NCBI GenBank assembly: GCA_030637065.1
Contig: DAOVVQ010000108.1
Coordinates: 1 to 11,202, forward strand
Reading direction: 5' to 3'
DNA: 11,202 nucleotides
DNA from: Planctomycetota bacterium
Lineage (GTDB): Bacteria > Planctomycetota > Phycisphaerae > Sedimentisphaerales > Anaerohalosphaeraceae
The translations under genes were made by a program, and so were the position numbers. Of the stretch, positions 1-5,928 are shown piece after piece; positions within the stretch are counted from its first letter, which is position 1; each line of letters starts with the position of its first letter. The notes under the pieces were generated by a model. That model worked only from the letters and a program-made list of their open reading frames with translations, was not told the DNA's origin and did no database searches.

Positions 1-1548
1 CGAATAGTCCACGTGAGTCACAGCCGGGATATCCGACCGCACCACGTTGAGCTTTTCCAGACCGAAAAGGCTGTCCTGCTCCGGGCTGACCTCTTTGCGT
101 TTTTCCTTTTGGACCGGGGCGACCAGCAGCATATAGGGGCTTTGACCGCCCATCTCGAAACAGTCCGAAACCTTCTCAGCCAGCACCGATGGCGCAAACG
201 GACGAAAGCTCTCGCGAAACTTTATTTTCAGATTCATCGTCTCCTGCATCTCCGGAGAACGTGCGTCGCCAATAATGGACCGATTGCCCAATGCCCGCGG
301 GCCGAATTCCATCCGCCCGTTAAACCATCCGACCACGTTCTGTTCGTCGAGCAAATCGGCAATTGTCTCCGGTATCTCCTCGTCGCTGAGGCGGGTGTGT
401 GCAATATTGTGCTCCGACAGATAGCCGGCGATATGATCGCTGTCAAATTCCGGCCCGAGATAGGAGCCGTACTGCGAGTCTTTCGTTCCATCGGCGGTGC
501 GCGGGTTGTCCAGATACTGGTGCCATCCACAAAGCGCAGCGCCCAATGCACCTCCGGCATCTCCGGCTGCGGGCTGAATCCAGATATTATCGAATGGCCC
601 TTCTCGCAGGATCCGCCCGTTGGCCACGCAATTTAAGGCCACGCCGCCAGCCAAGCAGAGATTCTTCTGACCCGTCTGCTTATGAATATGCCTGGCCATA
701 CGCAACATCACCTCTTCGGTTACCTCCTGGACCGAACGGGCCAGGTCCATGTCCCGCTGACTAAGGCGGGATTCGGGCCTTCGCCGGGGGCCTCCGAACA
801 GCTTATCGAATCGCCTGTTGGTCATGGTCAGGCCGGCGCAATAATCGAAATACTTCATATTCATCCTGAACGAGCCGTCCTCCTTGAGGTCCATCAGCTC
901 GGATAAAATAAGATCCTTGAACCTGCCACAGCCGTAAGGGGCCAGGCCCATCACCTTGTATTCCCCGGAATTGACCTTAAAACCGGTGTAATAAGTAAAC
1001 GCCGAATACAACAGCCCAAGCGAATGCGGAAAATGCAGCTCACTCAATATCCGGACATTGTTGCCTTTGCCGACACCATAGCTCGCCGTAGCCCACTCGC
1101 CGACACCATCGACGGTCAAAAAGGCCGCTTCACCAAAAGGCGACGGAAAAAAGGCTGACGCGGCATGAGACCCATGGTGCTCCGGAAAGATTATCTTGCC
1201 GTCAAAATCAAGTTTGCTCTCGATAAGGTCCTTGATCCACAGCTTTTTCTTTATCCACAGGGGCACAGCCTTAATAAAGGAGCGAATGCCCATAGGGGCG
1301 TATTGAAGGTAAGTTTCGAGTATTCGGTCGAATTTGGCAAACGGCTTGTCGTAAAAGGCCACAATATCCAAATCCTTGGCCGTCAATCCGCACCAATCAA
1401 GACAACTGGCAACCGCATTTTCAGGGAAAGAAGAGTCCTGTTTTTTTCGGGTAAATCTCTCTTCCTGGGCCCCGTATACGATCCTGCCATCCTGGATCAG
1501 ACAAACAGCGCTGTCATGATAAAATGCAGATATTCCCAAGATATTCAT
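1..1548 (-). CDS. O-carbamoyltransferase, NodU/CmcH family (3' end cut by window edge)
   Basis: This family transfers a carbamoyl group from carbamoyl phosphate, through an ATP-dependent carbamoyl-adenylate, onto a hydroxyl of a sugar or secondary metabolite in the cytoplasm. I translated it by hand from the minus strand: 516 codons are open from the ATG at 1548 to base 1, with no stop, so the C-terminus is missing. Family members are usually about 570-620 residues, so roughly 60-100 are lost. Visible motifs: N-terminal ISAFYHDSA (6-14); the metal-binding EHHGSHAASAFF (123-134); DGVGEW (147-152); KVMGLAPYG (198-206); LAGGVALNCVANG (299-311), the ATPase-fold phosphate loop of the Kae1-like domain; and EFGPRALGNRSI (414-425) followed by K441 and RPFAP (449-453), the conserved start of the YrdC-like carbamoyltransferase half. 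The start is fixed by an AAGGAG ribosome site five bases upstream. The family is clear; the acceptor is unknown, although glycosyltransferases nearby suggest a surface glycan. Confidence 0.95.
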   Translation of the reverse strand, partial: MNILGISAFYHDSAVCLIQDGRIVYGAQEERFTRKKQDSSFPENAVASCLDWCGLTAKDLDIVAFYDKPFAKFDRILETYLQYAPMGIRSFIKAVPLWIKKKLWIKDLIESKLDFDGKIIFPEHHGSHAASAFFPSPFGEAAFLTVDGVGEWATASYGVGKGNNVRILSELHFPHSLGLLYSAFTYYTGFKVNSGEYKVMGLAPYGCGRFKDLILSELMDLKEDGSFRMNMKYFDYCAGLTMTNRRFDKLFGGPRRRPESRLSQRDMDLARSVQEVTEEVMLRMARHIHKQTGQKNLCLAGGVALNCVANGRILREGPFDNIWIQPAAGDAGGALGAALCGWHQYLDNPRTADGTKDSQYGSYLGPEFDSDHIAGYLSEHNIAHTRLSDEEIPETIADLLDEQNVVGWFNGRMEFGPRALGNRSIIGDARSPEMQETMNLKIKFRESFRPFAPSVLAEKVSDCFEMGGQSPYMLLVAPVQKEKRKEVSPEQDSLFGLEKLNVVRSDIPAVTHVDYS

Positions 1549-1553
1549 AAATA

Positions 1554-1559
1554 CTCCTT
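1554..1559 (-). promoter_or_regulatory. Ribosome binding site of the carbamoyltransferase
   Basis: The minus strand reads AAGGAG, a full Shine-Dalgarno match, with a five-base spacer before the ATG at 1548. It decides the start codon, and the conserved family N-terminus begins directly at this ATG. Confidence 0.85.
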
Positions 1560-1823
1560 ACCGGAAACTACAGAATGTATCGGCTGTTGGTTCGTACCGC
1601 TTCAAATAATCCCTTTATCAATGCAAAAAACGGCATAATCGTCAGAAACTGCATCCCGTCGACAACATGTCACATCGCCCAATCTTTTACAATTGGCAGT
1701 CAGACCTGCTTGTTTTTGTAACGCCAAGACAATTGTGTCGCAAACACTCCACATAGTCCCGATAGATGGCAGGTACGATTGGATGTTTTTTTCGGGCGGA
1801 ACCAAATTTTTTTTAATTTCTTC

Positions 1824-1852
1824 TTGACAGATATGCCTATGCGCTGTAGACT
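1824..1852 (+). promoter_or_regulatory. Candidate sigma-70 promoter (TTGACA, 17 bp, TAGACT)
   Basis: A perfect -35 box TTGACA (1824-1829) is followed after exactly 17 bases by TAGACT (1847-1852), which matches four of six positions of the -10 consensus. It lies just after an AT-rich tract (1805-1820) that could act as an UP element. The only downstream gene on this strand is the pseudopilin, about 390 bases from the expected start of transcription. Alternatively it drives an unannotated RNA. The call rests on consensus match only. Confidence 0.5.
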
Positions 1853-1933
1853 GTATTTATAGGAAGTGGCTGCAGGACTGGCAGGTTCTACCAAATACGT
1901 GTGTTTCATATATTGTCAGCCATTATAAAATAA

Positions 1934-1950
1934 TTCAGTTTCATACTGAA
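1934..1950. repeat. Small inverted repeat TTCAGT/ACTGAA
   Basis: Six-base arms TTCAGT (1934-1939) and ACTGAA (1945-1950) flank a five-base spacer, about 80 bases downstream of the candidate promoter. It could be a short operator or a hairpin at the 5' end of a transcript. A match this short can occur by chance. Confidence 0.3.
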
Positions 1951-2003
1951 CCCGCCAACGAAGGTAGTTTCACTTCATAAGATCGGTTCGCGTCTTCGTG
2001 CGC

Positions 2004-2037
2004 GCCTCGTATGTCAACTGTTTGATCGACATGAGGC
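2004..2037. repeat. Imperfect inverted repeat in the pseudopilin upstream region
   Basis: GCCTC-GT-ATGTC (2004-2015) pairs with GACATGAGGC (2028-2037), giving ten base pairs interrupted by a two-base bulge, with a 12-base loop. No T-run follows, so it is not an intrinsic terminator. It may be part of a leader structure or mere chance. Confidence 0.25.
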
Positions 2038-2250
2038 TTGATTGCGCAGAATTCAGCGAGATCGAGACATTTGACAATTGCTCTCTGGTCGTAAAAGACG
2101 ATTAACGGGAGAGATTTGCGTGTTCGTACGTGTGTGAGTGTGCCCTGCGTAGGGGCCTTGAAGGAATGCACTTATGGTAAAATCGTAACATTCGTATGAC
2201 CGGAGGCGGTTAGGACAGGCAAATCTCAAGAAACTGAAAGGGGTACAAAC

Positions 2251-3270
2251 ATGAGAAAAAAAGGTTTTACATTAATCGAGCTGTTGGTCGTGGTGGCGAT
2301 CATAGCGATGCTGTTGGCGATCCTGATGCCTGCACTTAGCAGGGTCAAGAAGATTGCCCAGCGTGTGGTCTGCGGAACCAATCTGAAGGGTCTTGGGACC
2401 TCGCAGATGGTGTATTCGCAGGACTTTAACGACGACATGGCTGTGCTGAATGCAGCAAGTGGAGATCCGCTTACTGTCAACTGGTCGCTGGATGGCACGA
2501 CAGCTTGGGATAATACCAGCAAGTCGATCTTTACCAACGAGGTAACGGTAGGAGCAAGTCTGTATCTGCTGGTGAAATTCGCCGACACCAACCCGAAACA
2601 ATTTGTCTGCCCGGCAAGCGATCAGACTCCGTACGGTGGCGAAAATAATGGCGATGGCGGCGGCACTGGCTCCTATGACCTCGTGGAACTGAATGATTTT
2701 GGCAAGTACAATGATTCTAAACCCAAAATTCCGGACAATGGCATAAGTCGCATTCACGGACCGAGAATGCACGTTAGCTTTTCTTATCACAACCCGTATA
2801 GCAAGCATCGTCCGACAGGCAACAAGTCGGCACAGTTTGCCTTGATGGCCGACAAGAACCCGTGGATGGACAACAAACTCACGGCAGTCGCCCTGTCGGC
2901 GGTTGATGCCGACACATACCTGGATTATGTGGCACTCATGCCGGCCTGGTTTAGAATAGCAGGCATTATGAGAGAGAGAAAGCTGGCTGCGAACGCCCAG
3001 CCTCATGATCGAGAGGGTCAAAACGTGATGTTTGGGGACGGTCACAGTGAATACGCCAAGACTTCCGATGTAGGCGTGAAATTTGACAATATTTACACTA
3101 CCTATAACCGCGACCTGACCGGTGATGATCGTCATCGCAGAGGGGTCGACGGTAAGGAGTACAGGCCAATGCTGATTCCGGTGAAATCAGCGGCTCATGA
3201 CGAACTTATGGTTCCCAAGAACAGTTGGGATTCGTTCCTTGTCAATGACGATATAAACGATGCGCTTTAA
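2251..3270 (+). CDS. Planctomycete-type pseudopilin (prepilin N-terminal methylation domain, H-X-DG motif)
   Basis: This is an exported type II secretion/type IV pilus-like protein of 339 residues. The N-terminus MRKKG-FTLIELL is a textbook prepilin signal: a short basic leader, cleavage expected after Gly5, Phe as the new first residue, and the conserved Glu at mature position 5, followed by a hydrophobic helix (about 7-27) that anchors it in the membrane. The rest is soluble. Near the C-terminus, His252...GQNVMFGDGH (Asp263-Gly264) matches the processing-associated H-X9-DG motif with one extra residue in the spacer, and DNIYT follows at 279-283. An AAAGGGG ribosome site (2237-2243) seven bases upstream supports the start. 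The gene stands alone with its own terminator and no secretion machinery nearby, as is common for the many pseudopilin paralogues of Planctomycetota. Its specific role is unknown; it may be a minor pseudopilin or a cell-surface structural protein. Confidence 0.9.
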   Translation: MRKKGFTLIELLVVVAIIAMLLAILMPALSRVKKIAQRVVCGTNLKGLGTSQMVYSQDFNDDMAVLNAASGDPLTVNWSLDGTTAWDNTSKSIFTNEVTVGASLYLLVKFADTNPKQFVCPASDQTPYGGENNGDGGGTGSYDLVELNDFGKYNDSKPKIPDNGISRIHGPRMHVSFSYHNPYSKHRPTGNKSAQFALMADKNPWMDNKLTAVALSAVDADTYLDYVALMPAWFRIAGIMRERKLAANAQPHDREGQNVMFGDGHSEYAKTSDVGVKFDNIYTTYNRDLTGDDRHRRGVDGKEYRPMLIPVKSAAHDELMVPKNSWDSFLVNDDINDAL

Positions 3271-3615
3271 GCGTAGTCGGTTTGCACAATAGTACAATGT
3301 CAAAAGGCCCCCTGTGGTAGCAGAGGGCCTTTTTTTTGTTTAACTCCCCAAAAATAACCTGCAACTTCTGTGACGATAATCAAACGTTGGTATTGAGGGC
3401 GTTTGCGGATCCGGCGAAAAACAAGCCTGCGAGGTGTGCGGGTGTTACGGCAATTTGTTAATGTGTGCATAATTTTCAGGGTCTGTTATCCTGGTCATGC
3501 GGTAGATTGTCGCACGTCTTTTCCGGTCCGCGCTGATGTCGGGATTAAAGAATTCCCATACGGTTTCTCCGCTTACGGATATGTACGAGCAACGATAATA
3601 ACGTGTCTGTTGTGG
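3271..3615. other. Intergenic region between convergent pseudopilin and aconitase genes
   Basis: These 345 bases hold the pseudopilin terminator in their first quarter. An open frame at 3403-3675 overlaps the aconitase 3' end and has no ribosome site or recognisable composition, so I do not call it. A weak hairpin GGGATT/AATTCCC sits at 3541-3557. I found no intrinsic terminator with a T-run for the aconitase transcript here. Confidence 0.6.
3302..3337 (+). terminator. Intrinsic terminator of the pseudopilin gene
   Basis: Arms AAAAGGCCCCCTG (3302-3314) and CAGAGGGCCTTTT (3321-3333) pair with a single C/A mismatch around a six-base loop, and a run of eight Ts (3330-3337) closes the structure. 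It lies 32 bases after the stop codon. On the opposite strand the hairpin is followed by only four Ts, so it could at most weakly stop transcripts coming from the convergent aconitase gene. Confidence 0.92.
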
Positions 3616-5598
3616 TCACTTAGTGCTGGTTTTATTCTTTTCGCGTGTGTAATTGAGCAGGCCTGCGCTGAGTAGAATGTCTCTGTCGCGTTGTGAGAGT
3701 TTCAGCTTGCCGGTAAAGTCAATTCCGGTGGTTTTGTTTGCGACGTTGACAGTTTCGGCGTTCTTGACCGCTTGCAGGAGATTTTCGATCTCCAGATCGT
3801 CATCGGTGCCGATCCTGTCGTAATCGGCGGGGTCTTCGAACTCGATTGGCACGATGGCGAAGTTGATCAGGTTGGCCTTGTGTATTCGTTCGATGGTCTT
3901 TGCGATTACCGCCCTGACGCCGAGGTACATCGGGCAGAGGGCGGCGTGTTCCCGGCTGGAGCCCTGTCCGTAGCTTTGTCCGGCGACGATCATACCGGCG
4001 AGGCCTTCGGCTTTGAGCTTTAAAGCCTGCTCGGCGAAGGTGGGTTTGCCTTCTTCGCTGAAGCAGTTAAAGACGACCTTTGCATATTGGGGTACGTTGG
4101 ACCTTAGCTTGAGAAAAACGCCCGCGGGCATGATGTGGTCGGTGGTTATCTTGTCGCCGCATTTTAGCAGGACCTTGCCGGTGAGTTTTTCGGGCAGGGC
4201 GGTCGGTGCTTTGGGTACGACGATGGTCGGTCCGCGCAATACCTTTGCCTTCGGAGCATCCTCTGCGCTTAGGGGCTGTTCTATCATGCTGTCGTCAACG
4301 AGGAACGATGAGGGCAGCTCGATGGTGGGGTATTTTATTCCCATGACCTCTTTGAGCGTCGTCGGGTCGGTGATATGGCCCATTATAGCGGATGCTACCG
4401 CGGTTTCGGGGCTGACGAGGTAAGTCTGGTCGCCGACGGTTCCTGTCCGGCTGGGGAAGTTGCGGTTGAACGTTCGCAGTGTCACCACGCCATCAGCCGG
4501 CGAAAAGCCCTGTCCGATGCAGGGGCCACAGCCGGATTCCAGGACCCTTGCCCCGGAGGCGATTATGTCGGCGAGGGCCCCGTTTTTGGCCATCATATTG
4601 AGGACCTGCCTGCTGCCCGGCGCGACCGCGAATTCGATCATGGGGTCGATATGCCTGCCTTTGAGGGTCTTTGCCACCATCATCAGGTCGGCGTAGCTGG
4701 AGTTCGTGCAGCTTCCGACGACGATCTGGGCGATCTCGGTGCCAGCCAATTCGCTGACCGTGGCGATATTGTCCGGCGAGGAGGGACAGGCTGCCATGGG
4801 CTCGATCTTGGACAAGTCCATTTCTATCACGCGGTCGTATTTGGCGCCCTGGTCGGCGGATAATGACTGATAGCAGTCGCCGCGTTTCTGGGCGGCCAGG
4901 AACGTTTTGGTTCGGTTGTCGCTGGGGAATATGCTGGTGGTAACGCCTAATTCGGCGCCCATGTTGGTAATGGTGGCCCGCTGGGGGACTGACAGGGACG
5001 CGACGCCGTTGCCGAAGTACTCGACGACGCATCCGACGTTGCCCTTGGTGGTGAGTATGCTGAGCAGCTTGAGGATGACGTCTTTGCTGGCCACCCAGGG
5101 CCTTAGTTTGCCGGTGAGTTTGACGCCAATGACCTTCGGGCAGGTCAGGTAGAATGCCCCTCCGCCCATGGCGACGGCTACGTCCATTCCGCCTGCACCG
5201 ATAGCCAACATCCCGATCCCGCCGCCGGTTGGGGTGTGGGAATCGGACCCCAAAAGCGTCGAAGCCGGTTTGCCGAACCGTTCCAGGTGCACCTGGTGGC
5301 AGATCCCGTTGCCAGCCCGGGAGTGCCATGCTCCCGCCCTGGTCGCTACGGTCTGGAGGTAGAGGTGGTCGTTGTGGTTTTCGGGCCCGAACTGGCTCAT
5401 GTTATGGTCGATATAGCTTACCGATAGCTCCGTCTTTACCCGGCCTAAGCCCATCGACTCGAACAGGAGAAAGGCCGTCGTACCGGTGGCATCCTGGGTA
5501 AGGGTCTGGTCGATACGAATACCGATAGTCTCGCCGCAGACCAGATCGCCGCTAACAAGATGATTTTCAAGTATTTTGTAGACAAGCGTTTTTGGCAT
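3616..5598 (-). CDS. acn: Aconitate hydratase, short (Aquifex-type) class
   Basis: Aconitase interconverts citrate and isocitrate through cis-aconitate in the TCA cycle, using a [4Fe-4S] cluster in the cytoplasm. The protein has 660 residues, far shorter than the roughly 890 of E. coli AcnA, and fits the short bacterial class that resembles a LeuC-like chain joined to a LeuD-like swivel. Cluster ligands are visible: Cys297 in GSCTNSSYADL, and Cys357 and Cys360 in ESGCGPCIGQG. Other family marks are DHN (64-66), GSDSHTPTGGG (117-127) and, in the C-terminal swivel domain, SYGQGSSRE (542-550). I chose the ATG at 5598 because a GGAG site lies seven bases upstream and the family usually starts close to this M-P-x-T-L sequence; the frame stays open to an ATG at 5661, but those 21 extra residues look like untranslated leader. 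A homoaconitase or isopropylmalate isomerase is less likely given the fused single chain and close fit to aconitase motifs. No other TCA gene is adjacent. Confidence 0.95.
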   Translation of the reverse strand: MPKTLVYKILENHLVSGDLVCGETIGIRIDQTLTQDATGTTAFLLFESMGLGRVKTELSVSYIDHNMSQFGPENHNDHLYLQTVATRAGAWHSRAGNGICHQVHLERFGKPASTLLGSDSHTPTGGGIGMLAIGAGGMDVAVAMGGGAFYLTCPKVIGVKLTGKLRPWVASKDVILKLLSILTTKGNVGCVVEYFGNGVASLSVPQRATITNMGAELGVTTSIFPSDNRTKTFLAAQKRGDCYQSLSADQGAKYDRVIEMDLSKIEPMAACPSSPDNIATVSELAGTEIAQIVVGSCTNSSYADLMMVAKTLKGRHIDPMIEFAVAPGSRQVLNMMAKNGALADIIASGARVLESGCGPCIGQGFSPADGVVTLRTFNRNFPSRTGTVGDQTYLVSPETAVASAIMGHITDPTTLKEVMGIKYPTIELPSSFLVDDSMIEQPLSAEDAPKAKVLRGPTIVVPKAPTALPEKLTGKVLLKCGDKITTDHIMPAGVFLKLRSNVPQYAKVVFNCFSEEGKPTFAEQALKLKAEGLAGMIVAGQSYGQGSSREHAALCPMYLGVRAVIAKTIERIHKANLINFAIVPIEFEDPADYDRIGTDDDLEIENLLQAVKNAETVNVANKTTGIDFTGKLKLSQRDRDILLSAGLLNYTREKNKTSTK

Positions 5599-5605
5599 TA
5601 TAGCA

Positions 5606-5609
5606 CTCC
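5606..5609 (-). promoter_or_regulatory. Ribosome binding site that sets the aconitase start
   Basis: The minus strand carries TGGAG with its GGAG core seven bases before the ATG at 5598. The upstream in-frame ATG at 5661 has no comparable site, so this motif supports the 660-residue protein over the 681-residue one. Confidence 0.75.
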
Positions 5610-5719
5610 ACAAAGCTGAATTCGGACAAAGAACATTACCACAAATCGCGTATAAAAACAACCCCTGTTTGCACTAAAAAAAGCGTTGTTCGTCAATTAA
5701 GGTGCAGCAGGCCGGCCAT

Positions 5720-5739
5720 GGCGATCAGGCCTGATCGCC
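5720..5739. repeat. Perfect 20-bp palindrome (candidate operator)
   Basis: GGCGATCAGG (5720-5729) is followed directly by its exact reverse complement CCTGATCGCC (5730-5739). With no loop and no T-run it is a poor terminator, and it lies between two divergent genes rather than after one. A binding site for a dimeric regulator is the simplest reading. It sits about 120 bases upstream of the aconitase start and about 47 bases upstream of the rightward -35 box. No regulator gene is visible in the window. Confidence 0.6.
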
Positions 5740-5786
5740 GGAGGCGGCAAATGGTGGACTGTTTGGATAGTCATTTCAGAAAACAG

Positions 5787-5815
5787 TTGACGCCTAATGA
5801 GTATTATATTAGAAT
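5787..5815 (+). promoter_or_regulatory. Sigma-70-like promoter of the glycosyltransferase gene
   Basis: TTGACG (5787-5792, five of six consensus bases) and TAGAAT (5810-5815, five of six) are separated by exactly 17 bases. Transcription should begin near 5822, downstream of the ATG at 5797. The first possible start codon of the long open frame would therefore be outside the message, which supports the later start at 5929 and a leader of about 107 bases. Confidence 0.65.
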
Positions 5816-5841
5816 GGGGGGGTGGCCCGATAAGCGGGGAA

Positions 5842-5870
5842 CCGTTTACTTTTGGGCGTCCGTTTACTTT
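5842..5870 (+). repeat. 11-bp direct repeat CCGTTTACTTT, two copies
   Basis: Two exact copies (5842-5852 and 5860-5870) start 18 bases apart, just downstream of the predicted transcription start. The spacing is near two helical turns, so it could be a paired regulator site or simply a small duplication. If translated in the long open frame the copies give a repeated RPFT-like stretch, which does not look like protein of this family. Confidence 0.5.
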
Positions 5871-5928
5871 ACCGTTGCGATCTGACGTAAAAAAAAATGG
5901 CCCGGTGATCGCTTTGAAAGATCGTTTC

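Larger units (their letters stand above)
1549..2250. other. 702-bp divergent intergenic region without a convincing gene
   Basis: This stretch separates the left-pointing carbamoyltransferase from the right-pointing pseudopilin. Short open frames exist on the minus strand (1602-1805, 1700-1909, 1941-2171), but none has a ribosome site or a recognisable protein composition, and they overlap one another. The part around 1780-1950 is AT-rich and holds a promoter-like sequence on the plus strand. Two small inverted repeats lie downstream of it (1934-1950 and 2004-2037). If that promoter serves the pseudopilin, the leader would be close to 400 bases, long enough to hold a structured RNA, but I recognise no known riboswitch or small RNA. 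I could not identify a clear promoter for the carbamoyltransferase. Confidence 0.6.
5599..5928. other. Divergent control region between aconitase and glycosyltransferase
   Basis: These 330 bases separate two genes that point away from each other. Reading outward, they hold the aconitase leader, a GGCCGGCC octamer (5710-5717), a perfect 20-bp palindrome, a near-consensus rightward promoter and an 11-bp direct repeat in the glycosyltransferase leader. An open frame continues left of the chosen glycosyltransferase start to an ATG at 5797, but that ATG lies inside the promoter spacer. For the aconitase I see only weak promoter matches on the minus strand, such as a TTATAC at 5655-5650. Confidence 0.6.

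Noticed and set aside
13..636. 207-residue plus-strand open frame opposite the carbamoyltransferase
   Set aside because: The minus strand carries the complete set of carbamoyltransferase motifs through the same bases, so this is an antisense shadow.
1602..1909. Two overlapping minus-strand open frames (67 and 69 residues)
   Set aside because: They overlap in different frames, lack ribosome sites and contain promoter-like AT-rich sequence rather than coding-like sequence.
1941..2171. 76-residue open frame on the minus strand in the intergenic region
   Set aside because: No ribosome site, no recognisable composition, and it crosses the two inverted repeats or leader of the pseudopilin; likely chance.
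2272..3135. 287-residue minus-strand open frame opposite the pseudopilin
   Set aside because: The plus-strand frame has a clear prepilin signal, ribosome site and terminator; the antisense frame shows no family motif.
3403..3675. 90-residue plus-strand open frame after the pseudopilin terminator
   Set aside because: It overlaps the aconitase 3' end on the other strand, has no ribosome site, and its codon pattern is not protein-like.
4493..5329. 278-residue minus-strand open frame inside aconitase
   Set aside because: It is a shifted reading of the aconitase gene, rich in Arg, Gln and His runs typical of an out-of-frame shadow.
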